In this document: in pieces, positions 11,801 to 22,340 of the stretch
Layout: each line of letters starts with the position of its first letter
How positions within the stretch are numbered: position 1 is the stretch's first letter
From: Silene conica
Lineage: Eukaryota; Streptophyta; Magnoliopsida; Caryophyllales; Caryophyllaceae
Assembly: GCA_029255685.2 (NCBI GenBank)
Contig: CM055314.2
Coordinates: 2,870,399-2,934,398 of the forward strand
DNA length: 64,000 nucleotides
Direction of reading: 5' to 3'
The notes under the pieces: generated by a model
What the model was told of the DNA's origin: nothing
Databases searched by the model: none
Seen by the model: only the letters and a program-made list of their open reading frames with translations
Position numbers and translations under genes: made by a program

Positions 11801-11929
11801 CTAATGATCATGGAAGATGAAACCGGTGGAGAAGAGGGTCATTTAAGAGAACTTGAAGACAATATGAAAAGCATTAAGTCTTTGTGGAGAAGAATATCAA
11901 GCAAGTCATTAGTTGATGGGCTCTTTTAA
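8808..11929 (+). CDS. PHD-finger protein with PEARLI4-type C-terminus (AIPP2-like paralogue)
   Basis: Three exons, 8808-8867, 10406-10485 and 10828-11929, join in phase to 413 codons plus TAA. The ATG at 8808 opens a 20-residue basic exon; an acceptor just upstream suggests a 5' UTR intron. The PHD finger is complete and spans two introns: C22/C25 (CYVC), C37/C40 (CSEC), H46/C49 and C67/C70 (CESC). PHD fingers usually read histone H3 tails (family knowledge). An acidic linker follows, then a PEARLI4-like domain from about residue 244 (YKIRSDLAPIL, SKYSDI) and a C-terminus ending SLVDGLF, as in the upstream paralogue. The GPIWRG/SPOC-like region of that neighbour is absent. Intron 1 carries a Tourist-like MITE and a TRIM; intron 2 is almost filled by another MITE. 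Probably nuclear; function inferred. Confidence 0.8.
9065..9513. mobile_element. Tourist-like (PIF/Harbinger) MITE, copy 1
   Basis: The left end GGCCCTGTTTGGTAAACA and right end TGTTTACCAAACAGCGCC form an inverted repeat. TAA flanks both sides (9062-9064, 9514-9516), the 3-bp TWA duplication typical of PIF/Harbinger. It is non-coding, with repeated AGCAGATT/AGCATATT motifs. A near twin of almost equal length lies at 17203-17649. Confidence 0.8.
9856..10021 (-). mobile_element. Truncated minus-strand TRIM copy
   Basis: Read on the minus strand it follows the TRIM at 1926-2231: LTR start (TAATAGGAATATTAATAATAG), primer-binding site TGGTATCAGA, the interior CACGAAGTGGAAACC, then only the last 18 bp of the second LTR (ATGGTTCATCTATCA). 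Most of the 3' LTR and the polypurine tract are deleted. It sits in intron 1 of the second PHD gene. Confidence 0.75.
10560..10783. mobile_element. Tourist-like MITE (CTGTTCTTT family)
   Basis: The left end GGCTCTGTTCTTTC and right end AAAGAACAGGGTC form an inverted repeat, flanked by TTA on both sides (10557-10559, 10784-10786). It nearly fills intron 2 of the second PHD gene. Its right end is about 45 bp before the splice acceptor, so it contributes sequence close to the branch-point region. A decayed relative is at 7500-7704. Confidence 0.7.
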
Positions 11930-12384
11930 CAACTGAGGTATTAGGTTGGTTTCTACTTTGTTGCTAAAACGGGGTTTGATCCGGATCTGGGTTTAGGGTT
12001 TAGGGTTTAGGGTTTAGGGTTAGGGTTACATGTGTTCTGTGTAGTGCTGTTTACTAGCTTGATTATGTCAACTGGGTGCTTGGATATTCGAATAGTAGGC
12101 AATAGGCAGAGTAATTATCTGTTCTGCCAGTATCTGAGAAGTTAGAACTGCTACTGTAAATGTAATTCGTTACCAATTTGCCTAATGTCTAACACAAATC
12201 CTTATTTGTAACGGACATATCCGTCGCAAGGGAGACTTGTTAAATGTCTAATATGAGTACTCTGTATTATGCAGTGCGGGAAAACCGAAAAATCAATATT
12301 TCAAGAAAAAACATTTATTGCGCTCCATCTTATTAAATATTTAACTAGTTCTTGAACCCATGCACTGCACGGGCGGCGATAAAA
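11930..12384. other. Intergenic stretch downstream of the second PHD gene
   Basis: Apart from the telomere-type tract and a partial GACGGATA-type repeat (about 12195-12240) I see no gene. At 12341-12376, ACTAGTTC followed by CCATGCACTGCACGGGC looks like the inverted image of a Helitron 3' hairpin end and may belong to the next element or to a minus-strand relict. Confidence 0.5.
11990..12027 (+). repeat. Interstitial telomere-type repeat (TTTAGGG)n
   Basis: About five plant telomere units (GTTTAGG, the last shortened to TTAGGG) start about 60 bp after the stop codon of the second PHD gene, presumably within its 3' UTR. It is a short interstitial tract, not a chromosome end, because ordinary sequence continues on both sides. 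Confidence 0.9.
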
Positions 12385-13696
12385 TCCTCTTTCTATAAAA
12401 GGAAAGACATTTCAAGCAATCCCATTGGTCGAAATTTTTCCTTCTTTTTTTTTTGTTAAAAAGTTACCCACGTTCAACACTAGAATTAATTTGTCTCTCT
12501 CCAATTCAAGCATTGTGATTGGTAGAATTTTTTTTTTTTTTTGAAAACATCAAACCCACGTTCCAAACTAAATTTACTCTCTCCAATTAATTACCCTTTC
12601 TCATCATTTCTTATTAATTTTCATATACATATTCATATATTCATATGTTAAAAAGCTTATGATAAAAAAAATTAATCACATTCAACGTTACAATAAAAGA
12701 AAATTTAAAAACAATCGGAAATTTGGGACAACAAATTTTAAAACAAAAAAAATTACAATTCCGGAAAATTAACCTCTTGAATACCTTGACAAATAAAATT
12801 AAATTGGAATTTTTGTATGAAACGATCTCATACTCTCATACCATAAGACGATCAACATATATAAAAAGCAAAATCGTTTATTAGAACTGAAGGAACAACT
12901 TTTTATATGAGACCGTATCACTCTATAATTTGTGACAATTAAAATGTATAAAAACAAATTTATATACTATATAAACGTACACATTAAATTTAACACTAAG
13001 CCCAAATTTTAAGATTTTGATGAAAAATAAATCCCAAAAATATCTATATTTTCGAAAATATGAAAAAAAATATGGTCACTACTTATCAAAATGTGATCAC
13101 TTTCCTATTGGTCGCACGTGCGACCGTTGTAAAGTAGAATTTTGCGAAATGGTAAATTAAGGCTACATTAAATAATACGAGTAATAATAATTATCAGGTG
13201 ATATTGTCGACTCATCGCATGCATGTATATCGATCCATGTTTTTATGGTTGTCTATTAGCCCAAAATATATATCTTAACAAGCTCAGATATAGTTGGGGT
13301 CAACAAAAATATACCGTGCGGTTTTATTATATACGGTTTTAGATTAAATATTATAGATTAATAGTGTAACAAATGGAAAATAACTAATTTCAGGTACTTG
13401 ATTTCTCAAGTGCTACCTTAGTAACCATTTCATTTCAGGTTGCTTATTTCTTCAATACCAAACACTTACAAAATATCAGGTAGCTGTAATTTTGGTCAAA
13501 TAACGCAATTTTGTCAAATAAACTACCTGAATTGTCTTGCGAAACAGAGCCTTTAACACGGACATTTCTATGTACCAAAATGCGAAAATTACAAATCAAT
13601 CTTGAAATTTTAAATTCGTAACAATAACAAATGTAACAATTAAGTGAAGTTGGTTTATTGTATCCCGTGCAATTGTTGCACGGGTATAAAACTAGT
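12385..13696 (+). mobile_element. Helitron-like element H1
   Basis: The 3' end has hairpin CCCGTGCAA-TTG-TTGCACGGG (13664-13684), then ATAAAACTAGT (CTRRT end at 13696) followed by T. The proposed 5' end TCCTCTTTCTATAAAAGG, preceded by A, matches the 5' ends of the elements at 25992 and 27986. There is no target duplication, as expected for A/T insertion. The interior is AT-rich without a gene. The 5' limit could instead be near 12347. Confidence 0.6.
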
Positions 13697-13768
13697 TGCT
13701 AATAAAAGTATATTATTTTAAATATTGATATTTGAACTATAGTTGTGACCTTAAATTATTAATTAGTA

Positions 13769-14027
13769 CTTCCTCCATTTTAATCCAAATACCCATTATG
13801 CTTTATTCACGTTTGCCAACGCAAGTTTTGCGTGCTTCATATCTTTAACTACGTATTTGTAAAAATTATAAAAGTTATATATTTTCAATGTACTCGTAAA
13901 GACGAATTAAACAAGACCCCACATGAATATATTTTTTCTTATGTATTGAGAGAAAATTGAGATTGAAAGTTGATTGGTGAATAGTGTACAAAAAGCATAA
14001 TGAGTATTTGGATTAAAATGGAGGAAG
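13769..14027. mobile_element. Stowaway-like MITE with intact ends
   Basis: CTTCCTCCATTTTAATCCAA at the left end and TTGGATTAAAATGGAGGAAG at the right end form an inverted repeat flanked by TA on both sides (13767-13768, 14028-14029). The interior ACGTTTGCCAACGC and AGACGAATTAAAC match the element at 8219-8472. Confidence 0.85.
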
Positions 14028-14565
14028 TAGATTTTATATGAATATATTGAAAAGTTATTTTATTTCACAAATGCATAGACTCATGATGATATAACTCGTA
14101 ATAATATAGTACCTTGTATATGGGTTAAGATAAAAAAAAATAGAACACGTTATCCATAAAAATCCACTTTTTCTTTCTGTAATCCACTAACAATCGCCCA
14201 TCCAGTTATTCGGAGGTTAACCATCCCGATGGAGGAGGGAGTGGACTATCCACTAGGATCACAAATGCGTGTTGGTGTTGATCCTTTAGGCTGTAAATGA
14301 CTTCGGGTAGCTCGACACTTTAAAGATCATAGACTTGGTTTAAATGTATTAAGGGTTTTGTTTGATAAAATGGTTGAGTTGCAATTTATTTGGGTACCCT
14401 ACACTTTAAGGATTCATCTCTGTAAAAAAACAAAATCAATTAGTTGGAAGAAAGATGAAAAAAATAATGATAAATAAAGGTACTTTCTCATATATTCACT
14501 TTGCCCACTTGCGAAAATCTTACAAAAAGTATAAAACTAAATAAGTGATACACGCAAAAATAAAA

Positions 14566-14926
14566 GGATTAATTGATAGAAATACTCTGAACTATGAGTG
14601 AACTGTTCAAAATACTCTAAACTTTATTTTAACTACCAATATAACCAACTAATGCCCTCATTTGCTTTGAATAGAATTTGTTGTTTTTTTAACTTATCGT
14701 AGCATGTTTTAATGTTGTGATTAAGTGAATAGATTAACAAAGAAGTAAAAAGAGAAAGACGGGTTAAGGAAGGGTTAGAAATTTATTCACTTATTTAGCA
14801 GGCAAAATGTCATATATTATAATAAAGGAGAATAAGAGCATTAGTTAGTTATATTGGTAGTTAAAATATAGTTTGGAGTATTTTGAGCAGAACGCACATA
14901 GTTCAGAGTATTTTTATCAATTAATC
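14566..14926. mobile_element. MULE-like foldback element with about 95-bp arms
   Basis: The left arm (GGATTAATTGATAGAAATAC, then ACTCTGAACTATG and ACTACCAATATAACCAACTA) is inverted at the right end (TAGTTATATTGGTAGTTAAA down to TATCAATTAATC). AAAAATAAAA flanks both sides (14556-14565, 14927-14936), a 10-bp duplication compatible with Mutator-type insertion. The flanks are low-complexity, which weakens the duplication evidence. Confidence 0.6.
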
Positions 14927-14936
14927 AAAAATAAAA

Positions 14937-15533
14937 ATAATTAACAATTGATCGAACAGAGGGAATATTAACGATTTTGTTAATAATTTGTTATATTAGT
15001 CTCAACTTATTCATATTATTAATATCATTTGGTTTTAATCTTTACAATATGAGTTTAGTCCTCAAATCGTGTGACTAATCTTCGGTAATTTACGTGTACT
15101 ATCAATTCAACAATGATACGCTTATGATTTTTATATGCCTTCCTAATTAGGTGTACCGTCAATTCAACAATCATACGCTTATTATGATATCATATAATTC
15201 ATGACGCTTGGCTTTTGTTGGTTAAGTTTAATGGTTGTTAATTAGTACATCATCAAGTATAGGCGTGACTTATTTGAGTAGATTCGAACCTAAGACCTCG
15301 CAGTCCAGTCTTTAGATATTTTAAAGGGACCGGATCTTCACTAAATCATGAGCATTTGATTTATAATACTACTCTTAACTACACCAATGTCGTCCTAATC
15401 CAAATACTAATAAACCAATTAATGTCCTAAACATCATTTCTTGTCAACTCCTGAATATCAAATGTTTCAACTTTCAACCTTCCTCATTTTTAATTTTAAT
15501 TTTTAATTTTAATCTAATCTGCCATGTATAGTT
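14937..15533. other. Gene-free AT-rich stretch
   Basis: No coding region is recognisable. A near-duplicate segment (ATCAATTCAACAATGATACG about 15101-15120, GTCAATTCAACAATCATACG about 15157-15176) indicates a local duplication of some 55-bp period. Nothing else is identifiable. Confidence 0.5.
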
Positions 15534-15541
15534 GTATACCT

Positions 15542-16075
15542 AGGGGGCACTAGGGCTGTAAATGATCTGAGTCGGCTTGTAGAGCCCTCGCAATCAGCTC
15601 GGTCAAAAGTCGGCTCGAAATCGATCAAAAATAATTTTGGGCCGATTCTGAGTCGGGGTGGACCAAATCCGAGCAGATTCCGAGCTTAGTAGAGCTCGAA
15701 ATCGGATGTTTGGTTCGTTTAATCCATTATTTTTAGTTATTTTGTCATTTTGTAATCTTTTTTGTTCCTAATAAAATGTCATTTTAACATTTATAATCAT
15801 ATGTTTCTTATATACGATAAATATTTTATATTTGCTTTTTTTATTAAAATATATTTATTTTTATTTTGACTTACAAGTTTAAGAAAGTAAAGAAAAAAAT
15901 TATTTAACCGAGCTCGAATAGAGTTCGAGTTGAGCTCGAGCCTAATTTGAGCTGATTCAGAGCTTTGATTTTTTAAGCTCGGATAATTACGAGCCGTTTT
16001 CGAACTCAAGCTCAAACTTCTGAGCCGATTCCAAACCCACCCGTGCTCAAACTCAAATCGGCTCGGTTACACCCC
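15542..16075. mobile_element. hAT-type element, 534 bp
   Basis: GTATACCT flanks both ends (15534-15541, 16076-16083), an exact 8-bp target duplication. The right end GGTTACACCCC and the left AGGGCTGTAAATGA resemble the GGGGTGTAA terminus common in plant hAT elements. The left end carries about 10 extra bases (AGGGGGCACT) before the TIR-like sequence. The interior has many GAGCTCG/GCTCGAA motifs; no gene. Confidence 0.75.
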
Positions 16076-16506
16076 GTATACCTTATAAACTAATTGATGC
16101 CCTAGACACTCCTTCGACTACCTACACAATACGGAGTACTATCTAGTAAGGTAATATATATGTTACCGTGCCAATCAATTTGAAAGGGAGATGTCGAGTA
16201 ACTTTGATCAACTAGTCGTATGTTCTAGAAACGAGATCTATAACACCTCATTATTTTATCGATGATACCAATTAATCTTTACGTCTTTTATTCGAATTGA
16301 ATTATAATACAAAATATTGGAAAAAATTATATCAAATCGAGTAAGACTTTACCAAATGTGTTGTCTCTGTTATTCAACAAATTCTTTACATTTCATTAGA
16401 ATACTCCTTACAAAAGAATAAAAACGCAAAGATTACGATGAATGTGAGGGAGGATACGTAAAACTATTGCTTGTATTCATACGAATTTTTTTATTAATTA
16501 GCATTA

Positions 16507-17175
16507 ATTAGCAAAATAATTAGGTAATTAGCTAGCGTTCATTTGAAACTATTTGGGTATATGGTGTCCACGTCATCACTTTTTATTTTTGTCCGATTTT
16601 TACATAATACCGCTAAGAAACCTAACGGCTTTATCAAAATGTCATCGTCCAAATAATTGTATCTGTTTTACTATAAAAAAAAATGAAAGCCGCTAAGCTA
16701 CTCAACGACTTCCACAAATTTCCAACATTTGCGTGGGTAGTTCATAATTGGCTACACTATAATATGACAGTACTGATATGGTAAGCCGCTAAGATTTTTA
16801 GCGGTTTTGCCTTTAGTATATACTCCCTCCTATTCAACATAACCTTCCCTATTTGAGGAAGGCACAAAGAATTGTTGTGGGTAAGGTGATTAAAATAAGT
16901 ATAAAGTATGAGTATGGTGGGTATTGTGGTGGGGTAAGGTAATTAAAATATGTATAAAAACTTTACTAAGTAAGGAAATATGGAAAGTATTGTGAATAGG
17001 CGAAAAAAAAAATAGGAAAGTTTATGTTGAATAGGAGGGAGTATAAATTAAGTGAAGCCGCTAGGTTTCTTAGCGGTTTCATACAAAAAGTCGGACAAAA
17101 ATAGAGTGATGACGTGGACACCATAAACCCAAATAGTTTCAAATGAACACTAATTACCTAATTATTTTGCTAATC
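16507..17175. mobile_element. Long inverted-repeat (foldback) element containing a Stowaway
   Basis: Arms of roughly 130 bp are inverted copies. Left: ATTAGCAAAATAATTAGGTA, CATTTGAAACTATTTGGGT, GGTGTCCACGTCATCAC, ATTTTTGTCCGA, CCGCTAAGAAACCTA. The same motifs run in reverse at about 17052-17175. CCGCTAAG/CTTAGCGG recurs in the core. A Stowaway (16823-17041) sits in the middle. The superfamily is unclear, possibly MULE-like. The right arm directly abuts the Helitron start at 17174. Confidence 0.65.
16823..17041. mobile_element. Stowaway MITE nested in the foldback element
   Basis: It begins CTCCCTCCTATTCAACATAA and ends TTATGTTGAATAGGAGGGAG, with TA on both sides (16821-16822, 17042-17043). 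The long near-perfect TIR and TA duplication are diagnostic of Tc1/mariner-derived Stowaway. A smaller internal inverted pair (GGGTAAGGTAATTAAAATA type) is present. No coding. Confidence 0.85.
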
Positions 17176-18273
17176 TTATCTATATGATTGCAAGATGATT
17201 TAGACCTTGTTTGGTAAACAGCAGATTGATATTAGCAGAAGCAGATTGTAAAAGCAGATTTGACCAGCAGAATTTGTTGGTAGTTTTGACTAGCATATTC
17301 AATTAGCAGAATTTGTCAGAGGTGTTTGGTAATTAGCAGAATTAAATTAGCAGATTATATCAATCATGTGTCAAATGACAAAAAAAGACATGAATAAATT
17401 ATTGAGTATATTTGTCAAAAATAAGGCTAATATTTTTTGAAGTGTAAAAAGATAATTTTTTTAATTTTGTCAATATACTCTTTGAATATGCTGGGGGAGC
17501 AGCATATTCCAAAAGAGCATATTGAAACCCATTTTACTCTTTCAATATGCTGTTTACCAAACAGTCCAAATAGCATATTGTTTGGTCAAAACTACTAATT
17601 GCCTCAATATGCTATTTTATTTGCAATATGCCGTTTACCAAACAGGCCCTTAGAAGGTTTTGGTTGAGCCACGTCATTAACTCAATTTTTTTTTAATTCA
17701 TCATGGTGGGACCCGCAAAGTTGTATAATTATTTTAATTCGAAATAAATGCCAGAAATAATAGTTTTACAATTATTACGTAACACTTTTGATATAAGTTC
17801 GTAAACATAAATTTCTACGAAAACTATCAATATGTATAACATGAACTTAAATATTATATAAGAAAATATAATAATTTTGAACGTCGTCTATCTGGAACTA
17901 TTACATAACAATATACCCAATGCATAATTACAATAAACAATAATATTTAAAAATTTACAGCACTCGAAAAATAAAATGTGGCTACAATACTAAAATTAAA
18001 AAACAATAAAAATAACTTAATATTAATCTAACAACTAGGAGTAGTGTACAAAATAATATCATCAATTGAAATATTTTACGAAAATCAAGTCATAAACAAA
18101 AGTGTATAGACGTTAGATATAAAACAAAATCAAATTTTCATAAAAAAGTTTATAGACATTAGATATAAAAAAAAATTTATGAACATTTATAATTTAATTC
18201 CGATGATACATATTTTGAATAATGCAATTTGAAAACAATGCGTGCATTTTTATTGCACGGGCCAAAAACTAAT
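17174..18273 (+). mobile_element. Helitron HL, short copy
   Basis: The 5' end is A|TCTTATCTATATGATTGCAA. The 3' end is hairpin CGTGCA-TTTTTAT-TGCACG (18241-18259), then GGCCAAAAACTAAT (CTRRT) followed by T. Without the nested Tourist MITE (17203-17649) it is about 650 bp and non-coding. Both ends align with the larger inverted element 19432-24153 (AAGGTTTTGGTTGA near the 5' end; AAATTTATGAACATTTATAA near the 3' end), so the two are one family. Confidence 0.75.
17203..17649. mobile_element. Tourist-like MITE, copy 2
   Basis: GACCTTGTTTGGTAAACAGC at the left end and GTTTACCAAACAGGCCC at the right end, with TTA on both sides (17200-17202, 17650-17652). Very similar throughout to the copy at 9065-9513. 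It is inserted 29 bp inside the 5' end of Helitron HL; sequence on its two sides rejoins to match the corresponding part of the inverted Helitron copy. Confidence 0.85.
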
Positions 18274-18429
18274 TAACCAAAAAATTCTATTCATACACTG
18301 GAACTTTCATATAACTAAACGAGTACAATCTTGAATAACTGCATTTTGTTACATAAAAAGTATAATTTTTTGTACATACGAAAAATAAAAAATCGAATCA
18401 ACTTGATTCAATTCTACCTACCATTGATA

Positions 18430-18560
18430 AAACCAAGTGGTGTTAGTCCAGTAGTAACTGAGTTAGACCTTAAAGCTTGCAGAAATGAGGAGTTGAGAGG
18501 TCTCACGTTCGATTACCAGTTGGGGTGATGACCACTTGGCCACTACGGCCCCCGAAAATG
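18430..18560 (+). repeat. Possible tRNA-derived SINE fragment
   Basis: AAGTGGTGTTAGTCCAGTAG resembles an A-box, and CACGTTCGATTACCAG about 70 bp later resembles a B-box (GTTCGATTACC). No long target duplication is obvious, so this may be a fragment. It lies just beyond the 3' end of the VQ gene. Confidence 0.35.
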
Positions 18561-18614
18561 TAGTTTTCATGGTTCATGTGGTGGTGCGGGAATGCAAACC
18601 TACCATTCATAATC

Positions 18615-19307
18615 TCAAGTAGTGTTCAAGATGTGGTGCAAAAACTCAAGAGAATTAGGGGAAATAACAACACCAGGAGACGTGAAATTATTACTAATAG
18701 AAAATGGATTATTATTACCTATGTAATTACTACTCCCCTCTAGGTAATTACTTATTTCATGATTTACGTTCGTATTATTATGATTATTATTATTACTATT
18801 ACTATTATTATAATTTCGAGTTTGATCGCGAAAAAACGGGGAGAAAAAACCAGGTGAAATAGGAGGAAATGAATTTAGACCAGGCGATAAAACACTTGGT
18901 GCTACAAACACTCTTCTTTCTACTGCTTCCACATCTAACCCTTCCATAACATCCCTTTTTATACTTCCATCAAAGGGCATTTTCGTCATTTCAATGCTAC
19001 CGAACCTCGCCACGGGTGCTATAACCCCGCTAAATACACGATGATGGGATGTAGATGATGATGATGAGGTGGCATGATCATGGCCCGTTAGCCGTTGTAC
19101 GAGAGGCATGAACTCATTAGGGTTAGCATGGATTATCTTGGGTGACACGGTATATATGATCACAGGCTGACGTGGCTGCTCAACGGGTGGTTTTCTGATC
19201 TTGTGGGACTCTTTCCTCACCTTCAATGGGGTCGGTCTAGGGCCGTGAAGCTCTTTTCGTGGCTGTCGGCCGCCTCGAATAATACTATCAAAGGGATGAC
19301 AATCCAT
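18615..19307 (-). CDS. VQ-motif protein
   Basis: Intronless ORF of 230 residues from ATG at 19307 to TAG at 18615. The VQ signature FxxxVQxLTG is exact at residues 66-75 (FMPLVQRLTG), preceded by the basic PTPLKVRKESHKI and VIIYTVSPKIIH segments typical of the MKS1/VQ8/VQ20-like group. VQ proteins are nuclear WRKY cofactors, often defence or stress regulated (family knowledge). The C-terminal half has a short serine run and an asparagine-rich tract (about residues 167-184) coded by ATT-type repeats on the plus strand, then PNSLEFLHHILN. Helitrons of one family lie on both sides; the upstream one ends only 124 bp before the ATG, so the promoter region must be partly transposon-derived or displaced. 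The ORF itself is intact. Confidence 0.88.
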   Translation of the reverse strand: MDCHPFDSIIRGGRQPRKELHGPRPTPLKVRKESHKIRKPPVEQPRQPVIIYTVSPKIIHANPNEFMPLVQRLTGHDHATSSSSSTSHHRVFSGVIAPVARFGSIEMTKMPFDGSIKRDVMEGLDVEAVERRVFVAPSVLSPGLNSFPPISPGFFSPFFRDQTRNYNNSNSNNNNHNNTNVNHEISNYLEGSSNYIGNNNPFSISNNFTSPGVVISPNSLEFLHHILNTT

Positions 19308-20385
19308 GGGAGGATAGTTGCTAGGAAGAAGGTGAATAATATTAAGAAATTGATGAAAATAATTGAATTATTGATAGGGAAAGTGGATTAATTTATCTAA
19401 AGCAATGTGGGAGGATACTATAATATATATAACTAGTTTCTGGTCCGTGTCATGGGTTATTTTCAAATCGTATTATTCTAATTATATATTATGTATTATC
19501 GGAACTAAATTATAAATGTTCATAAATTTTGTTTTATATTTAAGAGAAATAGGAAGGTACATCAGAGGTACTACCTCATACCCAATACCCAGCCCTGATC
19601 CACTACCCAACCCTAATAACCCGACCCATTACCAAAAGAAAAAAAACAAAAAAACAAAAATTGAAATTCAAAAAATTACAGTTTCACGTAACCCCAGTTT
19701 CTCAAAACCTCTTTTAAAACCCTACTCAAATCCCCTTCTACATTAAAACTCCATCAATCCCTCTATCAAGAATTTAATTCGTGTAGATTAAATTGAGAAT
19801 AAGTGATCAGGTACGTTTTAATTTCTGTATAACGCGATTTTTTTTGTTCATTATTAATTTTGATGCTCTGAAACTTAGTACTGTAAGTATTTTTCTTGCA
19901 AAATTTGATAGTATATGTATTTCTTTTTACCAAAATTTGATAGTGTACGTATTAGTAGACGCATCAATCATGATAAATAGTAATTGCAGCTTCTTCCACA
20001 CAAAATTTGATAGTGTACGTATTAGTGGATATATCCGTCACAACTTATTTTTTGAATTACCGTCTGTTTGATGAATTTTGACAAATTCGGTATAAATTAC
20101 GGAAGATTAATTTACCTAACAATTACATTCTACGGATAACCGGTCTTGAAAATTCGATCGATTCTAACGAGTAATATTTTCTGCATGATTTCGTAGTAAT
20201 GTGATCAGATTGCTGATATTCATCTAAATGTGCTTTGTTAGTTTGTAAATTTCGCCTTCCGAATTCTGCGCCTGGAGTCGTAATTTTTTTCAGCATCTCA
20301 TAATCTTCAATCATCTCTCATATATTTCTGAATTCTGCTTCAAATGATGTTAGCTACACTTCGCTGATTTTCAATAAATCTCTCG

Positions 20386-20532
20386 TGTGACGGATATACC
20401 CGTCACAACTTACGACGGATATACCTGTCACAACTTGCGATGGGTCAAATATCAATTTTTGCGAAGTTAAAACAAAAACCCATCACAAGTTTGTGACGGA
20501 TATTACCGTCACAAATGAGAATTTGTGATTGA
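20386..20532. repeat. Compact GACGGATATACCCGTCACAA foldback repeat
   Basis: Several alternating copies of TGACGGATATACC and CGTCACAA, ending TCACAAATGAGAATTTGTG, form an inverted structure. Same dispersed family as 7009-7306. It lies inside Helitron HR. Confidence 0.6.
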
Positions 20533-20879
20533 AATTAGACTGTTACATACTCACATTAGATATTGGGTCAGCTTTCGAGATGGAAGCTACTGGGTAAATT
20601 GGGTCAAACCACCTCTCACCCAAATGACTCTTGTAGATATATAGGGAGTGCTTGGTAAAAAGAGTATGGACATTTTACATTGTTGCTTTATCACTCAGCA
20701 GGGCCTAAAATCCGAGCATGAGAAAAACTCATCTTTGTAATTGGAGCAGTAATGAGTACCGAGTGTGGCATTCCATATTGTAGAAGGTTAGAAGTGTCTT
20801 CTTATTTCACCGTATTACTTTCTTTATTATGCAAATGTAAAGAGCTAAATAAATTTTTTGATTGATTATATGCTATCAG

Positions 20880-21255
20880 GGAGAAAAGAAAGAAAAAGAT
20901 CTTGTTTTACTATACAAGAAAAAAGAAGGCAGACGAAGCTACTATGAGGTAATTAATGTCGATCAGGGAGATTTATTTTTAGCCACGTAAAAAAATTGTT
21001 ATACAGAAAATCTTTTAAGCTTTGAGCATTACTAGTTTTAGCATAGTGGAGAATTTGATCAAATTTATTAGACTTTTTGAGCATTATTAGAATTTTTTTG
21101 AGTACTTAGTATTTAACTATGTTTAATTTTCCTTCTTTCAGGTTAAAGCTTTGCAAAATTTGCGAGTCAAGTACGCGTATGACATTGTGAATTTCGAGAA
21201 GAATGGGTTGAAAACAGAAGTGTTATCTCGTACAAGTACAGAAAAATGTACTTAG
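20880..21255 (+). CDS. Two-exon coding fragment in Helitron cargo, unrecognised
   Basis: Exons 20880-20948 and 21142-21255 have good splice sites (CTATCAG|GG, GAG|GTAATT, CTTTCAG|GTT) and join in phase 0 to 61 codons ending in TAG. The lysine-rich start (EKKEKDLVLLYKKKEGRR) leads to RVKYAYDIVNFEKNGL. I do not recognise the family. No start codon was placed; a leader-like segment at about 19600-19800 may belong to the same captured gene. It lies on the strand opposite to the Helitron. Confidence 0.35.
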
Positions 21256-22340
21256 TTGAAGAGAAAATATTATCATGTAAAGCCTAGAATTGTGTAAATA
21301 CTAATGACATTGTGGATTTGTGTCAACACATAAAACATTGTCTTTCTCATCAATATGAGAATATTTATTCCTAGACATCATTGAACTTTATGAGCATTAT
21401 CTACCAGTTTTAGTATAATATTTCATTTTAGTTTTATGTAAAATATTTTTTGAGCATCAACATTAACGTTTCTGAGCATTTGACAGAACTCTTACCTTAA
21501 GCATTACACCAAACTTTCAGAGCATTTAACAAACTTTTGAGCATCCGTATTGAAATATCTAAGCTAATGCAGTTCTAGAGCATTGTTCTATATTTTTTTG
21601 AGCATAACATAGTTTTAGAGCATTGTTCTATTTTTTTTTTAGCATAACACAGTTTTTGAGCATTTAACAAACTTTTTGAGCATGCGTATTGAAATATCTA
21701 AGCTAATTCAGTTTTAGAGCATTGTTCTATATTTTTTGAGCATAACACAGTTTTAGAGCATTGTTCTATTTTTTGAGCATAACACATTTTTTTAGCATTG
21801 TTCTATTTTTCTGAGCATAAAATATTATCATCACTATATTTTCTGAGCATCAACGTTAAAGTTTTGAGCATCTGACAGAACTATTGCTTTGAGCATTACT
21901 CCAAACTTTCAGAGCATTTAACAAACTTTTTGAGTATCCTTATTGAATTATCTAAGCTAATGCAGTTTTAGAGCATTGTTCTATATTTGTTGAAAATAAC
22001 ACAGTTTTAGAGTATTGATCTATATTTTTTGAGCATAACACAGTTTTAGAGCATTGTTCAATATTTTTGAGCATCGGCATTGAAGTTTCTGAGCATTATA
22101 GAGTTTTGTATGTACTATATTTGATGAGTAGGAATATTGAAGTTTCTGGGCATTTGGCAACTCTCATTTTGAGCATTACACCAAACTTTCAGAGCATGTA
22201 ACAAACCTTCTGAGCATCATCATTCAAGTATCTAAGTTAATGTTGTTCTAGAGCATTGTTCTATATTTTTTTAGCATTCCTATATTTTTTCGCATTATGA
22301 TTGAAGTTTCTGAGCTAACGTGGTTTTTAGCATTGTACTA
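21029..22340. repeat. Degenerate tandem array centred on TTTGAGCAT, block 1
   Basis: Several dozen copies of (T)GAGCATT or GAGCATAA occur every 18-30 bp, separated by T-rich or ACACAGTTTTA-type spacers; larger units of roughly 150-450 bp (CATTTAACAAACTTTTTGAG, CTAAGCTAATGCAGTTTTAG) also recur. No long ORF. It lies in Helitron HR; block 2 continues at 22876-23345 after a short coding fragment. Confidence 0.8.

Noticed and set aside
11990..12027. Chromosome end
   Set aside because: Only about five units, flanked on both sides by ordinary genic and repeat sequence.
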